From Brachycybe producta (Eukaryota > Arthropoda > Diplopoda > Playtdesmida > Andrognathidae): a stretch of 64,000 nt of DNA. The notes below the pieces were generated by a model, which saw only the letters and a list, made by a program, of their open reading frames with translations, searched no databases and was not told the origin of the DNA. The stretch covers positions 1,616,001 through 1,680,000 of the forward strand of contig JAUPFP010000014.1 in the NCBI GenBank assembly GCA_036925085.1. The letters run 5' to 3'. Numbering within the stretch: position 1 is the stretch's first letter; each line of letters opens with the position of its first letter. Positions 34,815 through 45,200 of the stretch are shown piece after piece. The position numbers and the translations under genes are program-made.

Positions 34815-35135
34815 TTAAACGTTTGATGAAATATTTTGACAAAAAATAAATTTCATGAAATATTTCAACAAAAATAAAAATTTCATGAAATATATTTCAA
34901 CAAAAATAAAACTTTCATGAACTATTTCAACAAAAATAAAAATTTCATGAAATATTTCAACAAAAATAAAAATTTCATGAAATATTTCAACAAAAATAAA
35001 AATTTCATGAAATATTTCAACAAAAATAAAAATTTCATGAAATATTTCAACAAAAATAAAAATTTCATAAAATATTTCAACAAAAATAAAAATGTCATAA
35101 AATATTTCAGCAAAATAAATTTCATGAAATTTGCC
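34815..35135. repeat. 30-bp minisatellite, about ten copies
   Basis: The unit is ATGAAATATTTCAACAAAAA plus TAAAAATTTC. Edge units vary in length. The 30-bp period keeps frames open on both strands (MKYFNKNKNF on +), which I treat as an artefact. It abuts the end of the FB3 copy. Confidence 0.95.
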
Positions 35136-35829
35136 CATCACTAAGCTGAGTATTTTCAAATTGTACCCTGATTCGAGTGTATGTGATTTCGTGAAATTCC
35201 AACTATAAATGCCGTCAATTTTCAGTTTCTGCAGTTATTATTAGTTAGATGGAAAACAGCAACAGTTAAAATTTTATAATGCATTTTTTTAACAGCCACC
35301 ACCATAACATAAATTAGGTTTGAAATTGTATATAATAAAACAGTTTGATGTTTTTTGATACACACATTATGTACATAATACAATATACATATAATATATT
35401 TATATACAGACAGATCTACAAACTCCATATGTTTTTCTAATTTAGTGCTGAGTTCTCTCTCTCTCTCTCTCCCTCTCTCATATATCAAATGCAAAAAGGA
35501 GGAAATATGAATACCATATTTTTTGATCATTATATACTGGAAATACAATTTTATGCTTGGATCAGCTCAAAAATATGTATAATTTATACAAGTTTAGATA
35601 ACAAAACTATATCTGAAAAACCTCATGAAGATGAATGGGGAGTGTTTGTCAGGGATCACACTTTCTCCCTATCCTAGGGATTTCAAGAAATGATTTAATT
35701 TCAACTATAAATATGCATTTAAAATCAGATAGAATGGAATTGTGGTTTTTTTTTTCTCTACAAATTCTGTTTTTTTTTTTTGGTATTTTTTGTATAAACA
35801 CTTGGTTAAAGTGAAAATGAAACATTTTT
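35136..35829. other. AT-rich intergenic DNA with a (CT)n run
   Basis: (CT)n lies at 35455-35479. No gene is seen. Confidence 0.5.
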
Positions 35830-37060
35830 AAAAATATTTTTATGGCACTCCGTTAGAGGCGCTGCGAGCTGTTTAATAAAGCTTTAATATGTTTTCTCAA
35901 CTTTTGAGTTGTGTTTAAGTTTGTTATGAAAACTGGTTAAAAGTTTAATTGAATTAATTTTAAAGAATTTTATGGCACCACCAGAGGCGCTGCAAGCTGA
36001 TTAAATATTCTAAATAAGTTTTTTTAAACTTTGAATTATCTTTTAAGTTTGTTATAAATGCTGGTTTAAAGTTTTAAGTGAATTTTAAAGATTTTTATGG
36101 TACCACCAGAGGCGCTGCGAGCTGATTAAAAGCTCTAAATAAGTTTTAAACATAGTTCAGGGTTTAAAATTTTTTTATAAATACTGGTTTAAAGGAATTA
36201 TTTTTCAAAAATGTTATGGTCCCACCAGAGGCGCTGTAAGTTCTTAAATCTGAATTGTATGGTTTAAAGCCAGTATTACACTAGCAACTTCCAATGCAAT
36301 TGAACTTGCAATGCAACCTGTGATGTGACTTGCAACTAGAACTTTGTGATAAACGTCTATATCACACTATGCAACCTATAGTTCCAAACAAGTTTTCAAA
36401 ACTTCGTTTATGTCAAGGGGCCGACACATTCGGGTGAATCTTGTACGGTATTCTGGAAGCCATTTTACTTTTAATCCGCGTTTTACTGAATTTTAATATT
36501 TCAATTCTATTCTGGATTATGCAAGTAAAAAATGCAGCTAAAAAGTAAAATGACTTTCCATCCACACGAGGATCTGCTGTGAATCGTAGTGAAAATCGTA
36601 CTATGATTTTCTTCAATGTCTGCCCCCTTGGTCTGTGTCCATATTATGATCAACTAACAAGAAGTTCATAAACCGGAAGTCATAAAACCGGGAATTCATA
36701 CAATGTTACACATGTCATTTCCGGCAAACGGCCTGATTGGTTGTTTGTCAGAAAGTTTAATTGAAAAGTCTCTCAGAAGTTGAACCTGCTCAACTCGGTG
36801 AGACTGAGTCTCACAGAGTTGAACCTGTTCAACTCGGTGAGACTGAGTCTCACACTAGTTGAAAGAAAAGTTTTATCAAGTTGCATGTTGCATATCACAC
36901 TATAAACATTGAAGTTGCATGTCACATTGCACATTTTATTGCATTAAAAGTTGCTCTAGTGTAATAGCGGCTTAAGGTGTAAATGACACCTTTTTAAGTA
37001 TTTTATTACACCACAAGAGGCGCTGCGAGCTTTTCAATGTGGAAATTTGTGGTTAAAATC
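35830..37060. repeat. AGAGGCGCTGCGAGCT tandem repeat of about 120 bp, interrupted
   Basis: Units with TTATGG, CACCAGAGGCGCTGCGAGCT and a GTTATAAA, CTGGTTTAAAG block occur near 35840, 35970, 36097 and 36218, then again near 37002. The gap is filled by the FB3 copy 36269-36971. Confidence 0.85.
36269..36971. mobile_element. FB3 element, complete copy, 703 bp
   Basis: The ends are inverted: GCCAGTATTACACTAGCAACTT and AAGTTGCTCTAGTGTAATAGC plus GGC. The flanks are TTTAAA on the left and TTAAGG on the right, so a TTAA target is possible but not proven. The 67-codon minus ORF inside (36413-36616) has a frame-shifted relative in the 34181 copy and no recognised domain. Confidence 0.9.
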
Positions 37061-37550
37061 TATAAATGTAGGGGGGTGGGAGCTCTTGAATAAAAATTAG
37101 TCATTTTGTCGCTTTTATTTTGCATCATTTTTTTGAAACGTGTTACATTTTCTTCAGCTTGTTGTTGAATTTAAGCTCTAAGCAACCAAAAATCATGAAA
37201 AGAAGCTTAAAAAGTCTTTGGTGTTAATACAAACAGTATTTATATAAAGCTTATTGAGGGGAAAAGGGAGTTTTTTTTTCTTCTTCTTCAAATCTTTCTT
37301 TCTTGAAAAAGGGCCTCATGAAATCACGTGTTTTTCAGGCCCCATTCTTGTTCAAAGCCTTAGAGCCATAATTTCTATAAAAAGTCTATTGAAATTGGTG
37401 ATTCTATTATGGTTTGTTTGATATTGATAGGATACAAGTTGCAATTTAACAAACTGGATTTTTCTGTAAAAAAAGAAAAAATTGTGTCGCTTCAATTGAT
37501 ATCATTTTTATTATTAATGGCGTTCAATTTAAACGGATTTTATACATTTT
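37061..37550. other. AT-rich intergenic DNA
   Basis: No gene or element is identified. Confidence 0.5.
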
Positions 37551-37836
37551 ACCTGCAGCAAATGCGTTAAATGCAGGCTTTGTATATAATGCCTAGGAAA
37601 TGTATAGAATGCGTCACGTTCTTTTAGGCAAACTATGAAATGTCTTGTGTTATTTTAACATACAATATACTTTCTCTAGGCATTGTATAGATAGGCATTA
37701 TACAGAATGACAAGTATAATATAGACATAGTATGGAAAGAGAGGTGTGAGAAATATTTTGACGCCCCATTTACAGCATTCTCTAAATTTCCTATGCCTTA
37801 TATACATGTACAATGTCTGCATTTCATACCCACACA
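37551..37836. mobile_element. TAATGCCTAGG foldback element, short copy
   Basis: It holds one half-unit of the 15016-15970 family: AAATGCAGGCTTTGTATATAA, GGCAAACTATGAAATG, AACATACAATATAC and the end GTCTGCATTTCATACC. Confidence 0.7.
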
Positions 37837-38265
37837 TGTTACTGTCAGTCTGCAGAGTCAGTCAGTCTGCAGAGTCAGTCAATCTGCAGAGTCAGTCAAT
37901 CTGCAGAGTCAGTCAGTCTATCTGCAGAGTCAGTCAATCTGCAGAGTCAGTCAGTCTATCTGCAGAGTCAGTCAGTCTATCTGCAGAGTCAGTCAGTCTA
38001 TCTGCAGAGTCAGTCAGTCTATCTGCAGAGTCAGTCAGTCTATCTGCAGAGTCAGTCAGTCTATCTGCAGAGTCAGTCAGTCTATCTGCAGAGTCAGTCA
38101 GTCTATCTGCAGAGTCAGTCAGTCTGCAGAGTCAGTCAATCTGCAAAACAACCAACCTTCAAGTTAATCTGCAAAAGTCAATACATTTTAGGTGTTGAAT
38201 TTTGCAGATTCACTGGCAGGTTGGTTGTTTTGCAGATTGCCTGATTCCGCAGATTGACAGTAACA
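37837..38265. mobile_element. Foldback TGTTACTGTC with one arm expanded into a minisatellite
   Basis: The left end is TGTTACTGTCAGTCTGC and the right end GCAGATTGACAGTAACA. Inner arms AATCTGCAAAACAACCAACC and GGTTGGTTGTTTTGCAGATT flank the loop. The left arm contains the array 37849-38130; the right arm keeps one copy of the corresponding segment. The family is also seen single-copy at 9370-9473. Confidence 0.85.
37849..38130. repeat. CTGCAGAGTCAGTCAGTCTAT minisatellite
   Basis: Units of 21 bp (CAGTCAGTCTATCTGCAGAGT) plus a few 17-bp units (CAGTCAATCTGCAGAGT) at the edges. Three overlapping stopless frames of 124-150 codons result and are not genes. Confidence 0.95.
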
Positions 38266-38295
38266 TGTATTACTGTCAATCTGCGGAGTCAGGCA

Positions 38296-38304
38296 ATATA
38301 TATG

Positions 38305-38372
<68 letters not shown>
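38296..38372. repeat. (AT)n microsatellite
   Basis: About 75 bp of AT dinucleotides with a few interruptions, directly after a second TGTTACTGTCAATC-type end fragment. Confidence 0.95.
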
Positions 38373-38376
<4 letters not shown>

Positions 38377-38861
38377 AATATGCCTCTCTTTTTTAACTAT
38401 TGTTAAAAGATTGTTTAATTTGTATCGCTTGAACGAATCGAATGCCCTCTGGTGTTTTCTATATTGAACTAACATCTAATGAGAGACCTAAAATGTCTAC
38501 CTTTTTTTTTCTATCTAATGTTTTGTTTGAGATTCTTCACAAAATAAGAAAAGAAAATGAAATAAAATGCATGTTTTCAATACAAAAAGAGGGAAGTTTT
38601 TTTTTCTTCTTCTTCTTATTCAAATGAATGCATTTTGTGCAAATGTTTCATCCGGTTTGTGAATAATTAATTTACTTTTATTGTGTAATGTACATGTATT
38701 TTATGTTATTTCAAGTTGAATATAATAAGAGGTAGTTCAACTCAGAACTATTGTTATTGTATTATATAGAGCATTTCGTGTCAAGAGCTGAGTGTGGCCA
38801 ATAGATGGAGCCATCTCTACTTAAAGCTAAACAAGTAAGGTTAGCTAACGCGCCCCCATTG

Positions 38862-39066
38862 ACAGGCAATTAGAAAACGGGATAAACAGAAGTTGGCTTC
38901 GCCCTTTTTATGACGAACGGCAACTTCTAATTGGTTGGTTATGTAGTTTGACGTCACATGCTCCGCCCTTTTTAACGTCGAACCACACAACAAACCAATT
39001 AGAAGTTGCTGTTCGTCATAAAAGGGCGGAGCCAACATCTGTTTATCCCGTTTTCTAATTGCCTGT
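38862..39066. mobile_element. FB1 foldback MITE, 205 bp, target duplication
   Basis: Arms run from ACAGGCAATTAGAAAACGGG to CGTTTTCTAATTGCCTGT. CCCCATTG is repeated at 38854-38861 and 39067-39074; the ninth base differs (C and T). TGACGTCA lies at 38949-38956. Confidence 0.95.
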
Positions 39067-40597
39067 CCCCATTGTTCGTTTGGTAACGGGTTACAGCTGC
39101 TTTCATGGGAGTGTGTATTCGAAATGAAGTACAAAATATGGATGCATCCAATGCTTTTAGCACTTTTGATCAGCTCCTCAAGCCGTAGCCTCGTTTATTA
39201 TATAAATAAAGAAGGCTATACTCAAGCAAATTTGATGCGCTTAGGATCTATACGTCAAATAGAAAACCGCTCGAATGGAGCCGCTCGATGTGCTCATTGA
39301 GAGATAAGTCGTTCAGTGAGCGAAAAAAAGGGTCAAACAAACATAAACCAAGCTCTAGAGGTAACTCAACTAAGAACTTTTTCTGTGGAGCAAAATGCTC
39401 TCTAAATGCTTCTAAAACTAGTGTGGCCAATAGAGGGCGCAAACTTAGTGCTTCATTTGCAATAGGTTTCAATGGACATACAAAATATGGATGACATTTT
39501 AAGCATGATGTTTTCTTTCCAGCTTCAAAAAGCAGACAATTTTTCGCTCACTTTTTGCGGTTTTTTTTTGTTAGCATGGAGTTGCTTTACCTTTATAAAT
39601 TTATTTTGCGTAAACAAGCCGACATTTTTTTTTCTTTCTCTAAAAATGAGGGGAAAAAAACCTCAAGCGCAATAACTTGTTTTATTTAGAGCAGAATGGA
39701 TTTCAGATTCTGACAGCGTGATATTAAGTTTAGGCCTACCAAGTAAACAAAAAAACAACCGTTTGATGGCTTTCTATTTTTGGCAATAGATGGCGCTGAT
39801 TGAATTACAAGTTATGCTATTTTAAGTGCTTATTGCGAGCGCAAAAAAAGAGGCGCTTAGGAACTGAACGCACTTATTGCTATTTTCAAGTATCACACTC
39901 ATACACTTCTATGTAATCAGTTGTCACGTGACCAAACGAACATGGCCTCTTTACCTAAATCTTGCATACTGTGAACCTTAGAGCTAAATAGAAAGGCGAG
40001 GAGAGGTCAAGATGATTAAAGTAGAGCCTTGTAAGAGAGGCTATGCAATTAAATGTTCCACTCAAACACGAGGTTTTTTTTTCTCTCTTAGCATGGAGTT
40101 GAACTACCTCTATATATTTATCTTTTGTTATTTATTTATTTTTTTTTTTTGCATCGACCGCCAGGTGGCATCCCAGTTGTGTGTGTTTTTTTTTCCTTTT
40201 CTTCTTTTCTCAATTAAACCCTCAATTTATGTTGCATGCAATGCAAGGGTAATGCAATGCAAAATGTACTTTTAAACTAATAATTAATATGAAAACCTAA
40301 GAAGAAATATGAGAAATTTTTGTTATTTTTTTTAATCTGAGCATGAAATATTTTTTTTGTTATAATTTGCATTTTTATATTAAAAAATATGATATAATTT
40401 ATGCTATTTTTTTTTCTTTTTATCTTCTAAATGTTTACAATTTGCTCAAAATTCCAATCCCTGTATTTATAATATAAATGTTGTATTATTTTTTTTGCAA
40501 TATTTAATATTTTATGTTTATGATTTTTTTTAAAGACAATGACAGTGAAAAACCGTTTTAAGATGGTTTTATGACAGTTAGCTGATGTTCTAACTCT
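39067..40597. other. Intergenic DNA with a diverged direct repeat
   Basis: No gene is supported. TTAGCATGGAGTTG followed by TACCT and TATA occurs near 39573 and 40088, each after a T-rich run, suggesting two relics of one unidentified element. Confidence 0.5.
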
Positions 40598-40814
40598 GGT
40601 GCCTTATTACAGAGGGAAAAAAAACATAAAATTATGACAGTCATAACCTTATGGTGTCGCAATTATTTTATGACTGTCATTTTATGCTGCACACCAGTCA
40701 ATGATGACAGTAATGTGACAATAATTGTCACATATTAATATTTTGTGACTTTTACAGTTTTATGAGCTGGATATTACAATTCACTGTCATATGACAGTGA
40801 TGTTATAAGGCGCC
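40598..40814. mobile_element. GTCATAA-rich foldback MITE, ends GGTGCCTTAT
   Basis: Ends TGGTGCCTTATTAC and GTTATAAGGCGCC are inverted. The interior is a series of TGACAGTCAT and ATGACAGT words. A worn relative lies at 6985-7185. Confidence 0.7.
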
Positions 40815-40849
40815 TTTTTAATCTGATTTTTCAGAAGCATTTTTAGAAT

Positions 40850-41260
40850 AAATTACAGTGAGTTAGAGACTAGAAGAGGTAGCTGAATCACTTGACAGTA
40901 TTTTCATGTTGGATTATCTTTCAAATTAAACTTTTTTATTTATAGACAATAGTTTAAAAAAAAAATAGTGGTCTGCTTAAAGTTGGTTCATTTTCAAACT
41001 TGACATAGAAAGTTTATTTTAAAAGATATCAACATGAAAATAGTATTAAGTGATTGAACTACCCTTCTAGTTTCTAAAACACTTTTAAAATTACGTTTTT
41101 TTTTTTAATTTTGCTTTCCTGAAAGACAGAATAACCAAGAGTTCAGAAGACAGTCACAATTTTAAAACCATCTTAAGAAAAAAAACTTGAAAGTGTTTTG
41201 AAAACTAGAAGGGTAACTTAATCATTAAGAAAATGTTTTCATTTATTTTTCAAAATAAAC
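40850..41260. mobile_element. FB2 foldback MITE cluster
   Basis: Arms GAGACTAGAAGAGGTAGCTGA, ATTAAGTGATTGAACTACCC plus TTCTAGTTTC, and GAAAACTAGAAGGGTAAC mark one complete pair and one extra arm. Confidence 0.7.
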
Positions 41261-41416
41261 TATTGGTCATTTAACAGTAAACAAATTGTGATTTTAATTA
41301 AAAATTGAATTCTACGATAAGTAATTAATCTTGAATGATATTATTTGTTGATAATTATTTTAATTCAATTTTTCTTTACTATTCAAGTTTTTAAACCAAC
41401 TTTCAAACCAACTCAA

Positions 41417-42004
41417 GGCCGTGTTTCCATTGTTGCGAAAATTTCAAACTGGTTAAAAGTGATAGTTTATTATGGAGAAATTGGACAATATATTATTACT
41501 ATTAGGAGAAAAGAAATTCGATACAGACGACTAATAACAGTACAAACGTGGCCCCCACTTATTTATTGTAATCGTTGGGTTCCTTATGTTAGGTCAATTG
41601 AAGTGAGAAAACCACACTCGCTCTACCACTTTAGCTAGACGATAAATTGCGGTTTCTCAGTAATATTTACATCAAAACGGTGTAATTTTTCTATAAAACT
41701 ATACTTAAATATATCATACTTCTAATTAAAATGCAATAATTTACCTGAAATGATGAATAATGGAAGAAAAATTGATTTAATAAAATAAACACCAAAACGA
41801 AGTGAAAAGAAAGATGGCGACCAGAACGTTCTCATTGGTATAAATTTCAAACGAAATTCAACTGGTTGAAAAGTTGAATAAATTACAACAGTGCTTTTTG
41901 GTTATTTGAGGGGTAGTTTTGGTCGCCATCTTTCTTTTGTCTTCTCCGTAGTAAACTGTTAAGTTTTCACCAGTTTAAATTTTCGCCACCATGGAAACAA
42001 GGCC
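41417..42004. mobile_element. Foldback element, ends GGCCGTGTTTCCAT, next to the EVA1C exon
   Basis: GGCCGTGTTTCCATTGTTGC and its inverted counterpart ending ATGGAAACAAGGCC enclose 588 bp. Inner inverted blocks include AAGATGGCGACCA / TGGTCGCCATCTT. It ends about 200 bp before the first visible EVA1C exon, in that gene's intron. Confidence 0.75.
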
Positions 42005-42210
42005 CTAAATAGATGAAAAATTTAATTTAATTTAAATTAATAAAAATCGAATTTTGCAAATAAAATCAAAAATTATTAATAAAATCGTATTTGGCGCCGA
42101 AGAAAGAAAAAAAAAAAAAAAAAGAAGAAGAAGAGTGAAACATGAGAAACCACACCTGGACTGTCCACTCTGGTTGTTGACCACTTGATTATTTGTATAT
42201 TCATTTTTAG

Positions 42211-45200
42211 CCTTGTTATCAGGAACTCTGAAGACGTTTCAGGCTTATGCCTGTGACGGTGATTCTCTGAGCATCAGGTGTCCTCATGGAACCACAATAA
42301 GTGTTCAGGTGGCTCAGTATGGACTTCCGGTTGCTCATCACCACGTGTGTCCACCTAGGGCCACGGACGATACTTTTCTTGTTGCTCAGACCAGTGAAAA
42401 TGTCAGCTGTTTGGCGTCGGACACTTTGAAAGTAGGTTTTAAAACTTTTTTTCATAAAATCTGTATACTTAGCACTTGAACTTTTAACATTTGAACCCTC
42501 TTAACAGGGGTTTTCCAACATCAGAAAAAATGTTTTATTGGATTCTCTTGAGTGATGCTTTTTCTGTGTTGTGGGAACCCTGTTTTGAGGGTTAAAGTTG
42601 AAATTCAAGTGCCATGTTTCCTACTTGAAATTGAGTTGTATTTTTATCTTGTTCTTAAAACTTTTGTCATAAAAACTGATGATTTCGTAAATTGACGAGT
42701 GATTTTTTTTTTTTAGAATAACTGAAATTCAAGATGAAAACTTCACATTTTGAACCATCCTGAACCCTCCTCCACATTTCATGTTTTGATATCTTTCAAA
42801 ATAAACTTTTTATAGAGTTGGGGGTTTATTTTCAAACTGTCATAAATAGGCTTATTTTGAAAGATATCAAATATGAAAATATCCTTAAGTGATTCAGATA
42901 TACTCTTCTAGTTTCTAAATCATTTTCAAGTTTCTCTTGATTTTTTGCTTCTGAAAGACAGAATAATCAGAGTTTGATGGGGTTCGGATTTTTATGCAAA
43001 TATATTAAGCAAATATTTCTCAATTTTTGTAGCCTCTACAAGGTGCCAATTGTGAAGTCATTAAGAGCAACTGCAATTATTTTTTTTTCTAATCAAAAAG
43101 GCTAGTTCGAGGCTATATGTCTGGTTAGAGCTTACTATCAGTTGTCAACTAGAGTTCTAGCCTCTAACCAGCTGTTTTTGATTGAAAAAATTACGTAATT
43201 GTTGGTTGATCTCGAAATTGGGGGATTGTTACTTCACAATTGGCTCTTGAGCCACAGATTGAGAAACTTTTGAGTGATTATATTGCATAAAAATCCGAGC
43301 CTTAGTTATTGTTATGGTGGTTCTACCTACTTTGCATTCACCCTGTACTTAATCCATATTAAAATACAGAAAAACCAGACTAGAAAATGGAATAAAATCC
43401 ATATAAGAATTTCCTTTTAAGAATATAGAATACAAATGAAAGATTGGAAACGCTCAGTTGGGCTGAAAGAATCAATTTCTTTTCGTTTAGTTTTGGGGGA
43501 AATAAAAGGACCCAGGGGTGGGGTGGAGTACGGGGGTTAAGGTGGGGCTCAAAGATAGACAGAATGAGATGATATTCTTTCCTATGGACTCTCGCCATTG
43601 GAATGTGAGCGATTTTTTTTGAGGTTTCTCTCTTTTTTGGCAAAAAAAGATCACAAATGAAAGCTGTTCATTTTCTCTCTCTCTTTCTATTGATAGATTT
43701 TTTGTGGATGGTTTAAATAAACTCATGGGTCCCATTTTTATATATGAAGCCACAATGGAATCCCACTCAATTTATTGATCTGGATTAATAATTATAGGTG
43801 GCGCTAGGGTAGAACTAGAAAAAATAGGTGAATTATTATTTCTTTGAGAAAAGATAGTTTACCTCTCAGATTTCGAGGAAAATCTCTCAAATACATATTT
43901 AAAAATTAAATTAAAATAAAGATAAATTTAAATTTAAAATTAAAATTAAAGTTAAAATTAAATTTAAAATTAAATTTAAAATTAAAATTAAATTTAAAAT
44001 TAAATTTAAAATTAAATTTAAAATTAAATTTAAAATTAAAATTAAAATTAAAATTAAATTTAAAATTTAAAATTAAAATTAAAATTAAAATTAAAATAAA
44101 CAATAAAAATAGATAAAATAAAATTTATATATGTTATGTTATATATGTTAAATTATATGCAATTTAAAATATCAAAGATTTTTAATTTTGTTTTTAATTA
44201 ACTAGTTCAAATTTTGCAATTTAAAAAATAGTTCGTTTTTTGATTTATTTATATGAAGAATTTTAAACTTTTTTTTTTAATTTTCATTGTATTTTTAATT
44301 AAGTAGCTATTTTAAAACTTATTATTAAATTAAAAATAAATAGCAGAAAGATTTTAACTACATATTTAGATTAAAGTCAGATTATATTATTAATTATGCG
44401 CATATATTCAAATTAATTATGAAAAGATTTCAATTTTCAATTTTAGATTCAAAATTGACTTTCGGTTTCAGTTTATGAAACATGTTCTCTTGTTAGAGAA
44501 GAGAAACAGAAGAAATTGAAAGTCTGTTAGAAACTAGAACTTTTATCTGAATCACGGTAATAGTAATTTCATCTTAAGTGACTGAGGCTGCCAGAGCAAC
44601 CCTTCCAGTTTCTAAAACACTTTCTAGTTTCTTTTAATTTTGCTTTTGCCTAACCTGATTACGAAAATCAAACTGTTCATAAAAACCATCTTAAAAATGA
44701 TTAAGTTTCTCAAGATGTTTTTGATTGAAATGGTGGACCACCACTGTTGAAAGAGTGTTAACATTTTTAAGAATTTGGAATTTTTTTTTTGTTTTTTGAG
44801 GGTCGGAATTTAGGGGGTTAGGAAATTGCCAAAAATGGCTGCTTTCCAAAATGAAAACAAAAAAACAAATATACATCTTTTTTTTGGTTTTCTATATTTG
44901 TTTCTTGTTTTGCATTCCAAGTCCTGAAATAACGTTTTTGTTTTTTCTTTCAAAGAACACCCAACTTTTTTTTTTGTTCTTCTTACAACAACAATAAAAA
45001 AAAATACTTGGCCACATCATTTTTACTAAAGCAATACTTTAAAATAAAGTTAATGACTTGTTTTAGTTGTTGTTTTGACCTACGAAAATTGCTTTTCGGC
45101 TCTGAAAATAAACAAAACTTTTTCAAGTTTTTAAAGTTGAAACTACAAATTAGCTTGAGATGGTTTTATGAACAGTTGGATTTACGAAATCAGATTATTC

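Noticed and set aside
34815-35159. ORFs with 10-residue repeats on both strands
   Set aside because: 30-bp minisatellite artefact.
36413-36616. 67-codon ORF within FB3 as a transposase remnant
   Set aside because: No catalytic motif or similarity recognised; the frame is broken in the other copy.
37746-38244. Three overlapping ORFs of 124-150 codons
   Set aside because: They read a 21-bp minisatellite in three frames within a foldback arm.
42213-42215. TTG at 42213 as a start codon for the EVA1C-like gene
   Set aside because: It directly follows a splice acceptor (TTTTTAG) and the protein lacks a signal peptide here, so this is an internal exon.
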